This document shows, one piece after another, positions 23,837 to 36,600 of a stretch of 64,000 nt of DNA. Both the position numbers and the translations under genes were made by a program. This DNA is from Tachypleus tridentatus (lineage: Eukaryota > Arthropoda > Merostomata > Xiphosura > Limulidae), in contig NW_027467782.1 of the NCBI RefSeq assembly GCF_004210375.1, positions 38,181,771 through 38,245,770 of the forward strand, given 5' to 3'. The notes under the pieces were generated by a model. It was not told the origin of the DNA, ran no database searches, and was given only the letters and a program-made list of their open reading frames with translations. Within the stretch, counting starts at the first letter, position 1. The number at the start of each line of letters is the position of its first letter.

Positions 23837-24100
23837 GGCCCGGCATGGCCAAGCGTGTTAAGGCATGCGACTCGTAATCTGAGGGTCGCGGGTTCTGATC
23901 CCCGTCGTGCCAAACATGCTCGCCCTCCCAGCCGTGGGGGCATTATAATGTGACAATCAATCCCACTATTCATTGGTAAAAAAGTAGCCCAAGAGTTGGT
24001 GGTGATGACTAGCTGCCTTCCCTCTAGTCTTACACTGCTAAATTAGGGACGGCTAGCACAGATAGCCCTCGTGTAGCTTTGCGTGTAATTCAAAACAAAC
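23837..24100 (+). mobile_element. tRNA-derived SINE, complete, best-preserved plus-strand copy
   Basis: Head GGCCCGGCATGGCCAAGCGT with A-box region, B-box GGGTTCTGATCCCC, body with ATGACTAGCTGCCTTCCCTC, and 3' block GATAGCCCTCGTGTAGCTTT ending in a CAAAACAAAC tail. It starts exactly at the mariner end and is followed at once by LINE sequence. Confidence 0.9.
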
Positions 24101-24107
24101 TTCTTGA

Positions 24108-26340
24108 ATCAATGGATTAGCATTTCTAGTCTGATGAAGTTGCTTAATCCCAGAAATGTTACTATGATTCCACTCTGTAAGGCACAGGAGAAGTCTTAAT
24201 ATAAGCACATCTCCAATCTGTTGAGAGACAATGGTCAGGTATCCTCAGACATTACTGACATCCTCAACACGTGCCTCAAGTACTATAGCTGACTATATTC
24301 GGCTTCGACTGTGGGTGAGGATATTTGGCGAGACATCATTCAGTTCTTGCCAACCCTCAATCCATCACGGTCTGACGACGTTTTGAAACCCATTACACTA
24401 AATGAATTTTGGGTGGCTATCTGGTAAGTGTCTGGGACTGGATGGCTTACCAGTGGAATTCTATCACCATGTATGGCATATTACTGGGCCCCTTTTAATT
24501 AGATTTTTTTAACTACTGTCTGACCCGTGGGTCCATGCCTTCGGGTACGCTGGATGGATTAATTATGTTAATCTCTAAGGATCTCTCCCAGTCCAAAGAT
24601 ATGGCATACCATATCACTCTTGAGTGTGGATGGAAAGATTATTTCTGAAACCCTGTATACCCATTTCAGTGTTGTCATGCCGTCTTGTCCTTGACATTGA
24701 AATGTGTGAGGAAGAAGTATCCATCAAAACTTGGTACTTCTATATGACCTGTTACATTATATCACGGACAGAAGCATCCCTAAAAGTTTTGTGTCACTTA
24801 ATCAGAGTAAGGCCTTTGATTGAGTTACCACAAATATTTGCGGTACGTTCTGGAGAGGTTTGGTTTTTACTCCAGCTTATGTACGAACTTTCTATACGTC
24901 TTCTTCGAGCATGTTCTTAGTGAATGGATACTTGATGCCCCTTTTAACATCTGTCAGGGTGTTCGTCAAGGACGTCCATTATCGCCATCTCTTTATGTGT
25001 TAGTGATCGTACCTGCTCTCTCATCTGTATCACTAGGTTTCAATGTGTGGCCTTCGTTTCCCAGGTGGGGCATCCATCAAGTATGTAAGTTATGCAGATG
25101 ATATGAACTGATTTCTAGAAAACCAAACATACCTGGGTTCAACAAGGGCGATTGTTAACAAGTACTCTCAGGGTAGTGCAGCTCAGCTCAACTACACTAA
25201 GTCTAGGGCTCGGGAGTTGGGCAAGTGGGCCTCATCTGCAGATACTCCATTTGATTTGGCATGGGCTTCCTCTCCAGTCAAGTGTTTTGGGATTCCCTTC
25301 ATTGCCAGTCCTGAGGCTGCCTGTGGGAAGATGGTATAACGTGTCAGTTTGGCAGTTCAAGATTGTTACAGCCCTGCTAACTTGTTTGACAGAAGCGGTG
25401 AAGAGGAGGCTTCTCCACTTGTTATGGTATCTTGGTGAGATACTTCCTCTGAACGACTGCTGTGCGCGAGCTGTTGAGAGACATGTCTGTGGAGTGGTAA
25501 GACTGAGACAGTGTCTTGGTTGTCTTTAGTTAAGCCACCCTTCATGAGAGGAGTGGACATCCCACGTGTCTGGACCGAGTCCCTTTCTTGTCCACCACTA
25601 TATGCTGTCTCTCTTGGGAGGATCATCCCTGTAGCTAACTGGCTCATTTCCTGATTGGTTCAGACATTTTTGTGTTTCACCTGGCCTGAATAAACCAATG
25701 TGTTTTAATTCTCCCACTTGGTATGCTGACACTGTTGCAGCGATCAGACGTTGTCACGCTATGCCACGTGATATTCCGGCGAATTCCAATACTCTCTGCC
25801 GTCTGCTTCCTCCAGACTGTATTCACAGGATAGAGCAACACCACCCGCTCTTCCATGGAATGTTGTGTCATGTTGATATTTACATTCAGGGTTTCATGAC
25901 ATTTTACCGGTGAGAGAACGATTATACCTGTCCAGTATCAGTGTCGCCAAGTCATGTCATACTCAGGTATAGTGCCCTTTACATGTTGGTCCTTTGTTCG
26001 ACATCGGATGGAAGAAGGTGGCTCACCTTTTCCGTGTCCCATCGATCTCGGCTGAGACCGTTTTGATCACTTGCTGATCCCCGTTCACAGTGTCCTGGCC
26101 TTTACCTTTCACATCCCCATATCAGGGTCATCTGGCTTACCTGTACTCAATTCCTTTTTGAGGGGGCTCCAGTGTTGTTCTGTAAAATAAGACCAGGTAC
26201 AAACTGTTATTCCGCCTTGATGCGAACTATTAGTTACTGAATCGGAGGGACTCTTTATCATTGTTGGTGCCCGGACGTCTCACCGGTGTGCACGCTTGAG
26301 GGTAGCGGAACCAGACTGATTTTCTAGATTGTCTGTTCTA
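24108..26340 (+). mobile_element. 5'-truncated LINE, Tx1/L1-like, reverse transcriptase remnant
   Basis: Frames in order give the linker (D-I-T-D-I-L-N-T-C-L, then I-I-Q-F-L-P-T-L-N-P), N-Q-S-K-A-F-D near 24806, G-V-R-Q-G-R-P-L-S-P-S-L-Y-V-L near 24958, and K-Y-V-S-Y-A-D-D with the YADD catalytic pair at 25091-25102. A long C-terminal region follows to about 26340. The endonuclease is absent. Many stops and frame changes split it into the small open frames seen here (24624, 24820, 25152, 25698). The GVRQGCPLSP-type motif and element length fit Tx1-like LINEs; the clade is inferred. Confidence 0.8.
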
Positions 26341-26854
26341 TGTAATTATTGTTTATTTGTATTTTCATAATTTGTTTATCTATTTTGTGTGTACTTTTTT
26401 GTACATATTGTATATTATGTGGAATGTTTGTTTGTATGGCTGTTTTTTTGTAATTAAATCCTTCTTAATTTTTGGGTTTTTAAATTTTTTCTTTAAGCTT
26501 TGTATTTCATTTTTTTTTCTGTAATTCTCTTTAGTCATTTGTAATTTTCTACTTTCATTTCTGTTGTTTGTTTTTTGGATTTAGTTACTTGTACATATCA
26601 GTACATATTGTTTTATGCGCCGATTCATTTTTTAATTTAATATTTAGTGTACAGATGCATGTGTGTATACATATCTTTTTTCTAATTTCTCCTTTTGTAA
26701 TTTTCGTGTTCACTTACATAGCTGTATGTACTGTATATTTATGTTTTTGTTATTTCATTCCATATCATTGTTGTACATTTTTGTATACACTTGGTGTTTT
26801 GTTCCTTGTATTGTTATTGTGTATAATAAATTGAAAATCTGGAATGCTAACTTC
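26341..26854. other. T-rich low-complexity stretch after the LINE
   Basis: Sequence dominated by T with repeated TTTTTGTACATATTG-like words, possibly the LINE 3' untranslated region. The 88- and 66-codon open frames inside are composition artefacts. Confidence 0.5.
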
Positions 26855-27130
26855 AAGAGGTAAGTTTTATCTTACCACCAGATGTCAGTACCTTTCATTT
26901 TTATTTATTTCATTTTAATGTTTATATTTTTCTTATTCTCTCATGGGAGAGTAGTCACCTTCCCACAACAGGCAGTGAAGGGTGATACAGATGTGGGATG
27001 TTGAGCACCCACATCTCACTCTTCTAATTTCTAATTTTCTTATGTGAGACTAGCGAATTGGAGCTGCAATGTGGGTCCTATTTCAACAGTCATTTCCAAA
27101 ATATAGGATACATTTTATAATCTCACGTTG
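26855..27130 (+). repeat. Dispersed repeat, copy 1 (partner at 57235-57575)
   Basis: Landmarks GTAAGTTTTATCTTACCACC, AGTCACCTTCCCACAACAG, GTGATACAGATGTGGGA, CAATGTGGGTCCTATTTC and GATACATTTTATAATC recur in the same order, reversed, at 57235-57575. It may be the 3' end of the LINE just upstream, with the second copy a 5'-truncated insertion. Confidence 0.65.
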
Positions 27131-27479
27131 TAACACGTACTCTAGAATCACTTTTTTGAGAAAAAAAAAATTTGCAGCGAATATTGTATGGTTTTAATAT
27201 TTACATATTTTCCACTAGTTATTTTTTTCATTAGAGTGGTAATATCATAATGGTTCCTATTACATTGTTTTTACCTGTAAATAGATGTTTAATAATTAGT
27301 TAACACTTATTTAAATGTTTCATGGATCTGTTACTTATCTAATAATTGCCACCAGGAGGTCAGATTGGCTGATTGACATACCATTATCACATTTTGTTTA
27401 TAATTAATATTGCAATGTTCTGTCTTTCTTTGTTCAAACCTCTTATTCTTCAAATAGTGAACCCTGTACGAACTTATCT

Positions 27480-27610
27480 GACACAATAGTTACGCTTCAC
27501 TGTCAGATTTACTCACTAATTCGAAATGCAGAGTTTGTTTTAAGGGCAACGGGACATGAACTTTGTAATCCACAGTCTTGATACGTTAACCACTAGAACA
27601 GTTTTCTATA
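27480..27610 (-). mobile_element. Highly degraded tRNA-like SINE head
   Basis: In reverse it reads TAGTGGTTAACGTATCAAGA, then a B-box-like AAGTTCATGTCCC. The spacing fits a tRNA-derived head, but no body is recognisable. Confidence 0.3.
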
Positions 27611-27791
27611 GAGTCCGAAGAAATTGTGTGTATAGTTTTGTTTCGTGAACGAGATGCTGGTAGGTTAAGTTACATTTCATGGAAGCAGACATGTGCATAA
27701 CAATTAATTAAAGACATTTTAATAAATTAAGTCTGTGTTGTAGTACACATAAGAAAGGCATTGAAACTAGAGAACAAAATAGAATAAAAAT

Positions 27792-29275
27792 AAATCATCT
27801 CTATGAGGTTCTTCCTGTTTCACAGATGACCACATAGCTATTTTAAATACACCTGTAAATCATCTCTATGAGGTTCTTCCTGTTTCACACATGTTCACAT
27901 AGCTCTTTTAAATACACCTGTAAATCATCTCTACGAGGTTCTTCCTGTTTCACACATGTTCACATTTCTCTTTTAAATACACCTGTAAATCATCTCTATG
28001 AGGTTCTTCCTGTTTCACAGATGATCACATAGCTCTTTTAAATACACCTGTAAATCATCTCTACGAGGTTCTTCCTGTTTCACACATGTTCACATTTCTC
28101 TTTTAAATACAACTGTAAATCATCTCTATGAGGTTCTTCCTGTTTCACAGATGATCACATATCTCTTTTAAATACACCTGTAAATCATCTCTGTGAGGTT
28201 CTTCCTGTTTCACACATGTTCGCATAGCTCTTTTAAATACAACTGTGAATCATCTCTGTGAGGTTCTTCCTGTTTCTCACATGTTCACATAGCTCTTTTA
28301 AATACAACTGTGAATCATCTCTGTGAGGTTCTTCCTGTTTCACACATGTTCGCATAACTCTTTTAAATACACCTGCAAATCATCTCTATGAGGTTCTTCC
28401 TGTTTCACAGATGATCACATAGCTCTTTTAAATACACCTGTAAATCATCTCTATGAGGTTCTTCCTGTTTCACACATGTTCGCATAGCTCTTTTAAATAC
28501 AACTGTGAATCATCTCTGTGAGGTTCTTCCTGTTTCTCACATGTTCACATAGCTCTTTTAAATACACCTGTAAATCATCTCTATGAGGTTCTTCCTGTTT
28601 CACACATGTTCACATAGCTCTTTTAAATACACCTGCAAATTATCTCTATGAGGTTCTTCCTGTTTCACACATGTTCACATAGCTCTTTTAAATACACCTG
28701 TAAATCATCTCTATGAGGTTCTTCCTGTTTCACAGATGTTCACACATCACTTTTAAATACACCTGTAGATCATCTCTATGAGGTTCTTCCTGTTTCACAC
28801 ATGTTCGCATAGCTCTTTTAAATACAACTGTGAATCATCTCTGTGAGGTTCTTCCTGTTTCTCACATGTTCACATAGCTCTTTTAAATACACCTGTAAAT
28901 CATCTCTGTGAGGTTCTTCCTGTTTCTCACATGTTCACATAGCTCTTTTATATACACCTGTAAATCATCTCTATGAGGTTCTTCCTGTTTCACACATGTT
29001 CACATAGCTCTTTTAAATACACCTGTAAATCATCTCTATGAGGTTCTTCCTGTTTCACACATGTTCACATATCTCTTTTAAATACACCTGTAAAACATCT
29101 CTATGAGGTTCTTCCTGTTTCACACATGTTCACATAGCTCTTTTAAATACACCTGTAAATCATCTCTATGAGGTTCTTTCTGTTTCACACATGATCATAT
29201 ACCCCATTTAAATACACCTGTAAATCATCTCTATGAGGTTCTTCCTGTTTCACAGATGATCACATATTCACCTGT
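27792..29275. repeat. 65 bp minisatellite, about 23 copies
   Basis: Unit contains AAATCATCTCTATGAGGTTC, TTCCTGTTTCACACATGTTC and ACATAGCTCTTTTAAATACA. Variant bases (A/G in TCTRTGAGG; CACAGATGATCAC against CACACATGTTCAC) occur in recurring combinations, which points to block duplication. Confidence 0.95.
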
Positions 29276-29389
29276 ATAGATCTGTGAACTACTTTTAACC
29301 ATTTTTTGTAGCTTATAATATGTTTCATCCCAACAAAATATTATCAAAAGATTTGTTTTAATAAAATAACAGATGATTTTGTTTATTTT

Positions 29390-29660
29390 TTGTTTCAGAG
29401 TTTCGCACAGGCAACACTAGGGCATTTATGTAATACCATTCCTACTTTTTGACTGATAGTCCCGAATGAAAGCGGCTAGACAACATTAAACGCCATCTAT
29501 TGCGCTACCATTTGATGATTGAATAGTGAGATTTGACTGTCATACACAATACACCTATGACGCATGAAATTAGGAAGCCTCTTTGGTGGGTAACTGTAAC
29601 GAACCGTGAATCGTTGGATTCACAGTCCGGGCTTGGCAGTAGCTGTTCTAAACTCGGGCT
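29390..29660 (-). mobile_element. Degraded tRNA-derived SINE
   Basis: Eroded tail (GTTTCGCACAGGCAACACTAG) and a head reading in reverse CGGACTGTGAATCC with GGTTCGTTAC. Resembles the degraded copy at 9430. Confidence 0.4.
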
Positions 29661-30101
29661 GATATTTTACTACAACCAAATCTTCCAGTGACCGCTTCGA
29701 CATTAAAGTCACATGTATGCATACTTTCAACAAAATATTAGTGCTAACTGGTTACAGAACATTGATAACGACCAATACTGAACTCTACAATATTATATAT
29801 TCCTTATTGTTTTTGCTTGTTTGAAGTTAAATATTCGAGTAATGTGAATGACAAAACTATCTTTTCACCTGAGAACTCATTCAAGTGCAGTTTGTATTCT
29901 TATAGGTTAAAAAAACTACTGCTTCTTTTCATTAGTAAAATATTTGATAAGAGTTGAAAATTTAGGCTTTGGGTCAAAACTCCTCAATATAGAATTAGTT
30001 ATTTGACAAAAGATCAAACTGTTAATTATTTATTATAACAAGAATAAACTGTGAAGAATTTCTATAGTTATTAAGGCCCTCCAGGGGGGGGGGTATTAAA
30101 T

Positions 30102-30357
30102 TGTTTGTTTGTTTTTAATTTCGAGCAAAACTACTCGAGGGCTATCTGTACTAATTTAGCAGTGTAATACTAGAGGGCAGGCAGCTAGTCATCACCACCC
30201 ACCGCCAACTCTTAGGCTACTCTTTTACCAACGAATAGTGGGATTGACCGTCACGTTATAAAGCCTCCACGGCTGGAAAGGGTGTGACAGGGATTCGAAC
30301 CCGTGATCCCTAGATTATGAGTCGCATGCCTGAACCCACCTGGCCATGCCAGGCCCA
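30102..30357 (-). mobile_element. tRNA-derived SINE with target-site duplication
   Basis: Complete minus-strand copy, from the GTTTGTTTGTTTTTAATTTC tail to the GGCCATGCCAGGCCC head, with B-box GGATTCGAACCCGTGATCCC. It is flanked by a 9-base direct repeat GTATTAAAT (30093-30101 and 30358-30366), so the insertion ends are exact and fairly young. Confidence 0.92.
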
Positions 30358-30600
30358 GTATTAAATATATAAACTGGAAAGATAAAATCCTTGGTTATAT
30401 TCCTGCTAAAACATAAACGGTGTTATATTAATATTGTCTTTAACTGATATTTTACCAGTGATCTTAAAGAAATCTGTTCGCTTTTTCAATTCATGTAAAA
30501 CTTCTGCTGTTCATTCATCAAACAAATTTGTTTAGATAAAAACAAAGTACCGTAGAACAAAAATCATATATAAAAACAAGCTTATTACGTTGTTTTACAG

Positions 30601-33600
30601 GTTTATAGATGACAACCAACATTTCCATTACCAGGTTTATAGATAACCAACTCTCATATTACCAGGTATATAGATAACCAACTTTCCCATTACCAGGTTT
30701 TATAGATAACCAACTCTCCCATTACCAGGTTTTATAGATAACCAACTCTCCCATTACCAGGTTTATAGATAACCTACTCTCCCATTACCAGGTTTATAGA
30801 TAACCAACTCTCCCATTACCAGGTTTATAGATAACCAACTCTTCCATTGCCAGGTTTATAGATAACCAACTCTCACATTACCAGGTTTATAGATAACCAA
30901 CTCTCCAACTACCAGGTTTATAGATAACCAACTCTCCAAGTACCAGGTTTATAGATAACCAACTCTCATATTACCAGGTTTATAGATAACCAACTTTCCC
31001 ATTACCAGGTTTATAGATAACCAACTTTCCCATTACCAGGTTTATAGATAACCAACTCTCCAATTCCCGGGTTTATAGATAACCAACTCTTCCATTGCCG
31101 GGTTTATAGATAACCAACTCTTCCATTGCTGGGTTTATAGATAACCAACTCTTCCATTGCCGGGTTTATAGATAACAAACTCTTCCATTGCCGGGTTTAT
31201 AGATAACCAACTCTCCCATTACCAGGTGTTATAGACAACTAACTCTCCCATTACCAGGTGTTATAGACAACTAACTCTCCCATTACCAGGTTTATAGACA
31301 GCCAACTCTTTCATTGCTAGGTTCATGGATAGCCAACTCTTCCATTGCTAGGTTCATGGATAGCCAACTCTTCCATTGCCAGGTTTATAGATAACCAACT
31401 CTCATATTACCAGGTTTATAGATAACCAACTCTCCCATTACCAGGTTTAAATATAACCAACTTTCCCATTACCAGGTTTTATAGATAACCAACTTTCCCA
31501 TTACCAGGTTTATAGATAACCAACTCTCCCATTACCGGGTTTATAGATAACCAACTCTCCCATTACCAGGTTTATAGATAACCAACTCTTCCATTGCCAG
31601 GTTTATAGATAACCAACTCTTCCATTGCCAGGTTTATAGATAACCAACTCTTCCATTGCCAGGTTTATAGATAACCAACTTTCCCATTACCAGGTTTATA
31701 GATAACCAACTCTCCCATTACCACTTTTTTGTAGATAACTAACTCTCCCATTACCAGGTTTATAGACAGCCAACTCTTTCATTGCTAGGTTCATGGATAA
31801 CCAACTCTTCCATTGCTAGGTTTATAGATAACCAACTCTTCCATTACCAGGTTTATAGATAACCAACTCTCCAATTACCAGGTTTATAGATAACCAACTC
31901 TCATATTACCAGGTTTATAGATAACCAACTCTCCCATTACCAGGTTTATAGATAACCAACTTTCCCATTACCAGGTTTATAGATAACCAACTCTCCCATT
32001 ACCAGGTTTATAGATAACCAACTCTCCCATTACCAGGTTTATAGATAACCAACTCTCCCATTACCAGGTTTATAGATAACCAACTCTCCCATTACCAGGT
32101 TTATAGATAACCAACTCTTCCATTACCAGGTTTATAGATAACCAACTCTTCCATTACCAGGTTTATAGATAACCAACTCTCCAATTACCAGGTTTATAGA
32201 TAACCAACTCTCATATTACCAGGTTTATAGATAACCAACTCTCCCATTACCAGGTTTATAGATAACCAACTCTTTCATTGCCAGGTTTATAGATAACCAA
32301 CTCTTCCATTGCCAGGTTTATAGATAACCAACTCTCCCATTACCAGGTTTATAGATAACCAACTCTCCAATTACCAGGTTTATAGATAACCAACTCTCCC
32401 ATTACCAGGTTTATAGATAACCAACTCTCCCATTACCAGGTTTATAGATAACCAACTCTTCCATTACCAGGTTTATAGATAACCAACTCTCCATTACCAG
32501 GTTTATAGATAACCAACTCTCCATTACCAGGTTTATAGATAACCAACTTTCCCATTACCAGGTTTTATAGATAACCAACTTTCCCATTACCAGGTTTATA
32601 GATAACCAACTCTCCCATTACCAGGTTTATAGATAACCAACTCTCCCATTACCAGGTTTATAGATAACCAACTCTCCCATTACCAGGTTTATAGATAACC
32701 AACTCTCCCATTACCAGGTTTATAGATAACCAACTCTCCCATTACCAGGTTTATAGATAACCAACTCTCCAATTACCAGGTTTATAGATAACCAACTATC
32801 CCATTACCAGGTTTATAGATAACCAACTTTCCCATTACCAGGTTTATAGATAACCAACTCTTTCATTGCCAGGTTTATAGATAACCAACTCTTCCATTAC
32901 CAGGTTTATAGATAACCAACTCTCCAATTACCAGGTTTATAGATAACCAACTCTCCAATTACCAGGTTTATAGATAACCAACTCTCCCATTACCAGGTTT
33001 ATAGATAACCAACTCTCCCATTACCAGGTTTATAGATAACCAACTCTTCCATTGCCAGGTTATAGATAACCAACTCTCCCATTACCAGGTTTATAGATAA
33101 CCAACTCTCATATTACCAGGTTTATAGATAACCAACTTTCCCATTACCAGGTTTATAGATAACCAACTCTCCCATTACCAGGTTTATAGATAACCAACTC
33201 TCCAATTACCAGGTTTATAGATAACCAACTCTCCCATTACCAGGTTTATAGATAACCAACTTTCCCATTACCAGGTTTATAGATAACCAACTCTCCCATT
33301 ACCAGGTTTATAGATAACCAACTCTCCAACTACCAGGTTTATAGATAACCAACTCTCCCATTACCAGGTTTATAGATAACCAACTCTCCCATTACCAGGT
33401 TTATAGATAACCAACTCTTCCATTGCCAGGTTTATAGATAACCAACTCTCACATTACCAGGTTTATAGATAACCAACTCTCCAATTACCAGGTTTATAGA
33501 TAACCAACTCTCATATTACCAGGTTTATAGATAACCAACTCTCCCATTACCAGGTTTATAGATAACCAACTCTCCCATTACCAGGTTTATAGATAACCAA

Positions 33601-36600
33601 CTCTCCATTACCAGGTTTATAGATAACCAACTCCCCAATTCCCGGGTTTATAGATAACCAACTCTTCCATTGCCAGGTTTATAGATAACCAACTCTTCCA
33701 TTGCCAGGTTTATAGATAACCAACTCTCCCATTACCAGGTTTATAGATAACCAACTCTCCCATTACCAGGTTTATAGACAACCAACTCTCCCAATACCAC
33801 TTTTTGTAGATAACCAACTCTCCCATTACCAGGTTTATAGACAACCAACTCTTTCATTGCTAGGTTCATGGATAGCCAACTCTTCCATTGCCAGGTTTAT
33901 AGATAACCAACTCTCCAATTACCAGGTTTATAGATAACCAACTCTCATATTACCAGGTTTATAGATAACCAACTCTCCCATTACCAGGTTTATAGATAAC
34001 CAACTTTCCCATTACCAGGTTTTATAGATAACCAACTTTCCCATTACCAGGTTTATAGATAACCAACTTTCCCATTACCAGGTTTTATAGATAACCAACT
34101 TTCCCATTACCAGGTTTATAGATAACCAACTTTCCCATTACCAGGTTTATAGATAACCAACTCTCCCATTACCAGGTTTATAGATAACCAACTCTCCCAT
34201 TACCAGGTTTATAGATAACCAACTCTCCCATTACCAGGTTTATAGATAACCAACTCTCCCATTACCAGGTTTATAGATAACCAACTCTCCATTACCAGGT
34301 TTATAGATAACCAACTCTCCCATTACCAGGTTTATAGATAACCAACTCTCCAACTACCAGGTTTATAGATAACCAACTCTCATATTACCAGGTTTATAGA
34401 TAACCAACTTTCCCATTACCAGGTTTATAGATAACCAACTCTCCCATTACCAGGTTTATAGATAACCAACTCTCACATTACCAGGTTTATAGATAACCAA
34501 CTCTCCAATTACCAGGTTTATAGATAACCAACTCTTCCATTACCAGGTTTATAGATAACCAACTCTCCCATTACCAGGTTTATAGATAACCAACTCTCCC
34601 ATTACCAGGTTTATAGATAACCAACTCTCCCATTACCAGGTTTATAGATAACCAACTCTCCCATTACCAGGTTTATAGATAACCAACTCTTCCATTACCA
34701 GGTTTATAGATAACCAACTCTCACATTACCAGGTTTATAGATAACCAACTCTCCAATTACCAGGTTTATAGATAACCAACTCTCCAATTACCAGGTTTAT
34801 AGATAACCAACTCTTCCATTACCAGGTTTATAGATAACCAACTCTTCCATTACCAGGTTTATAGATAACCAACTCTTCCATTACCAGGTTTATAGATAAC
34901 CAACTCTTCCATTACCAGGTTTATAGATAACCAACTTTCCCATTACCAGGTTTATAGATAACCAACTCTCCCATTATCAGGTTTATAGATAACCAACTCT
35001 CCCATTACCAGGTTTATAGATAACCAACTCTCCCATTACCAGGTTTATAGATAACCAACTCTCCCATTACCAGGTTTATAGATAACCAACTCTCCCATTA
35101 CCAGGTTTATAGATAACCAACTCTCCCATTACCAGGTTTATAGATAACCAACTCTTTCATTACCAGGTTTATAGATAACCAACTCTTCCATTGCCAGGTT
35201 TATAGATAACCAACTCTTCCATTGCCAGGTTTATAGATAACCAACTCTCCAATTACCAGGTTTATAGATAACCAACTCTCATATTACCAGGTTTATAGAT
35301 AACCAACTCTCCCATTACCAGGTTTATAGATAACCAACTCTCCCATTACCAGGTTTATAGATAACCAACTTTCCCATTACCAGGTTTATAGATAACCAAC
35401 TTTCCCATTACCAGGTTTTATAGATAACCAACTCTCCCATTACCAGGTTTATAGATAACCAACTCTCCCATTACCAGGTTTATAGATAACCAACTCTTCC
35501 ATTACCAGGTTTATAGATAACCAACTCTTCCATTACCAGGTTTATAGATAACCAACTCTCCCATTACCAGGTTTATAGATAACCAACTCTCCCATTACCA
35601 GGTTTATAGATAACCAACTCTCCCATTACCAGGTTTATAGATAACCAACTCTTTCATTGCCAGGTTTATAGATAACCAACTCTTCCATTGCCAGGTTTAT
35701 AGATAACCAACTCTTCCATTACCAGGTTTATAGATAACCAACTCTCCAATTACCAGGTTTATAGATAACCAACTCTCCCATTACCAGGTTTATAGATAAC
35801 CAACTCTCCCATTACCAGGTTTATAGATAACCAACTTTCCCATTACCAGGTTTTATAGATAACCAACTTTCCCATTACCAGGTTTATAGATAACCAACTT
35901 TCCCATTACCAGGTTTTATAGATAACCAACTCTCCCATTACCAGGTTTATAGATAACCAACTCTCCCATTACCAGGTTTATAGATAACCAACTCTCCCAT
36001 TACCAGGTTTATAGATAACCAACTCTTCCATTACCAGGTTTATAGATAACCAACTCTCCCATTACCAGGTTTATAGATAACCAACTCTCCAATTACCAGG
36101 TTTATAGATAACCAACTCTCCCATTACCAGGTTTATAGATAACCAACTCTCCCATTACCAGGTTTATAGATAACCAACTCTTCCATTGCCAGGTTTATAG
36201 ATAACCAACTCTTCCATTACCAGGTTTATAGATAACCAACTCTCCCATTACCAGGTTTATAGATAACCAACTCTCCCATTACCAGGTTTATAGATAACCA
36301 ACTCTCCCATTACCAGGTTTATAGATAACCAACTCTCCCATTACCAGGTTTATAGATAACCAACTCTTCCATTACCAGGTTTATAGATAACCAACTCTCC
36401 CATTACCAGGTTTATAGATAACCAACTCTCCCATTACCAGGTTTATAGATAACCAACTCTCCCATTACCAGGTTTATAGATAACCAACTCTCCCATTACC
36501 AGGTTTATAGATAACCAACTCTCCCATTACCAGGTTTATAGATAACCAACTCTCCCATTACCAGGTTTATAGATAACCAACTCTTCCATTGCCAGGTTTA

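Noticed and set aside
24624-25913. Several 60-125 codon frames on both strands as host genes
   Set aside because: They are pieces or shadows of the broken LINE reverse transcriptase region.
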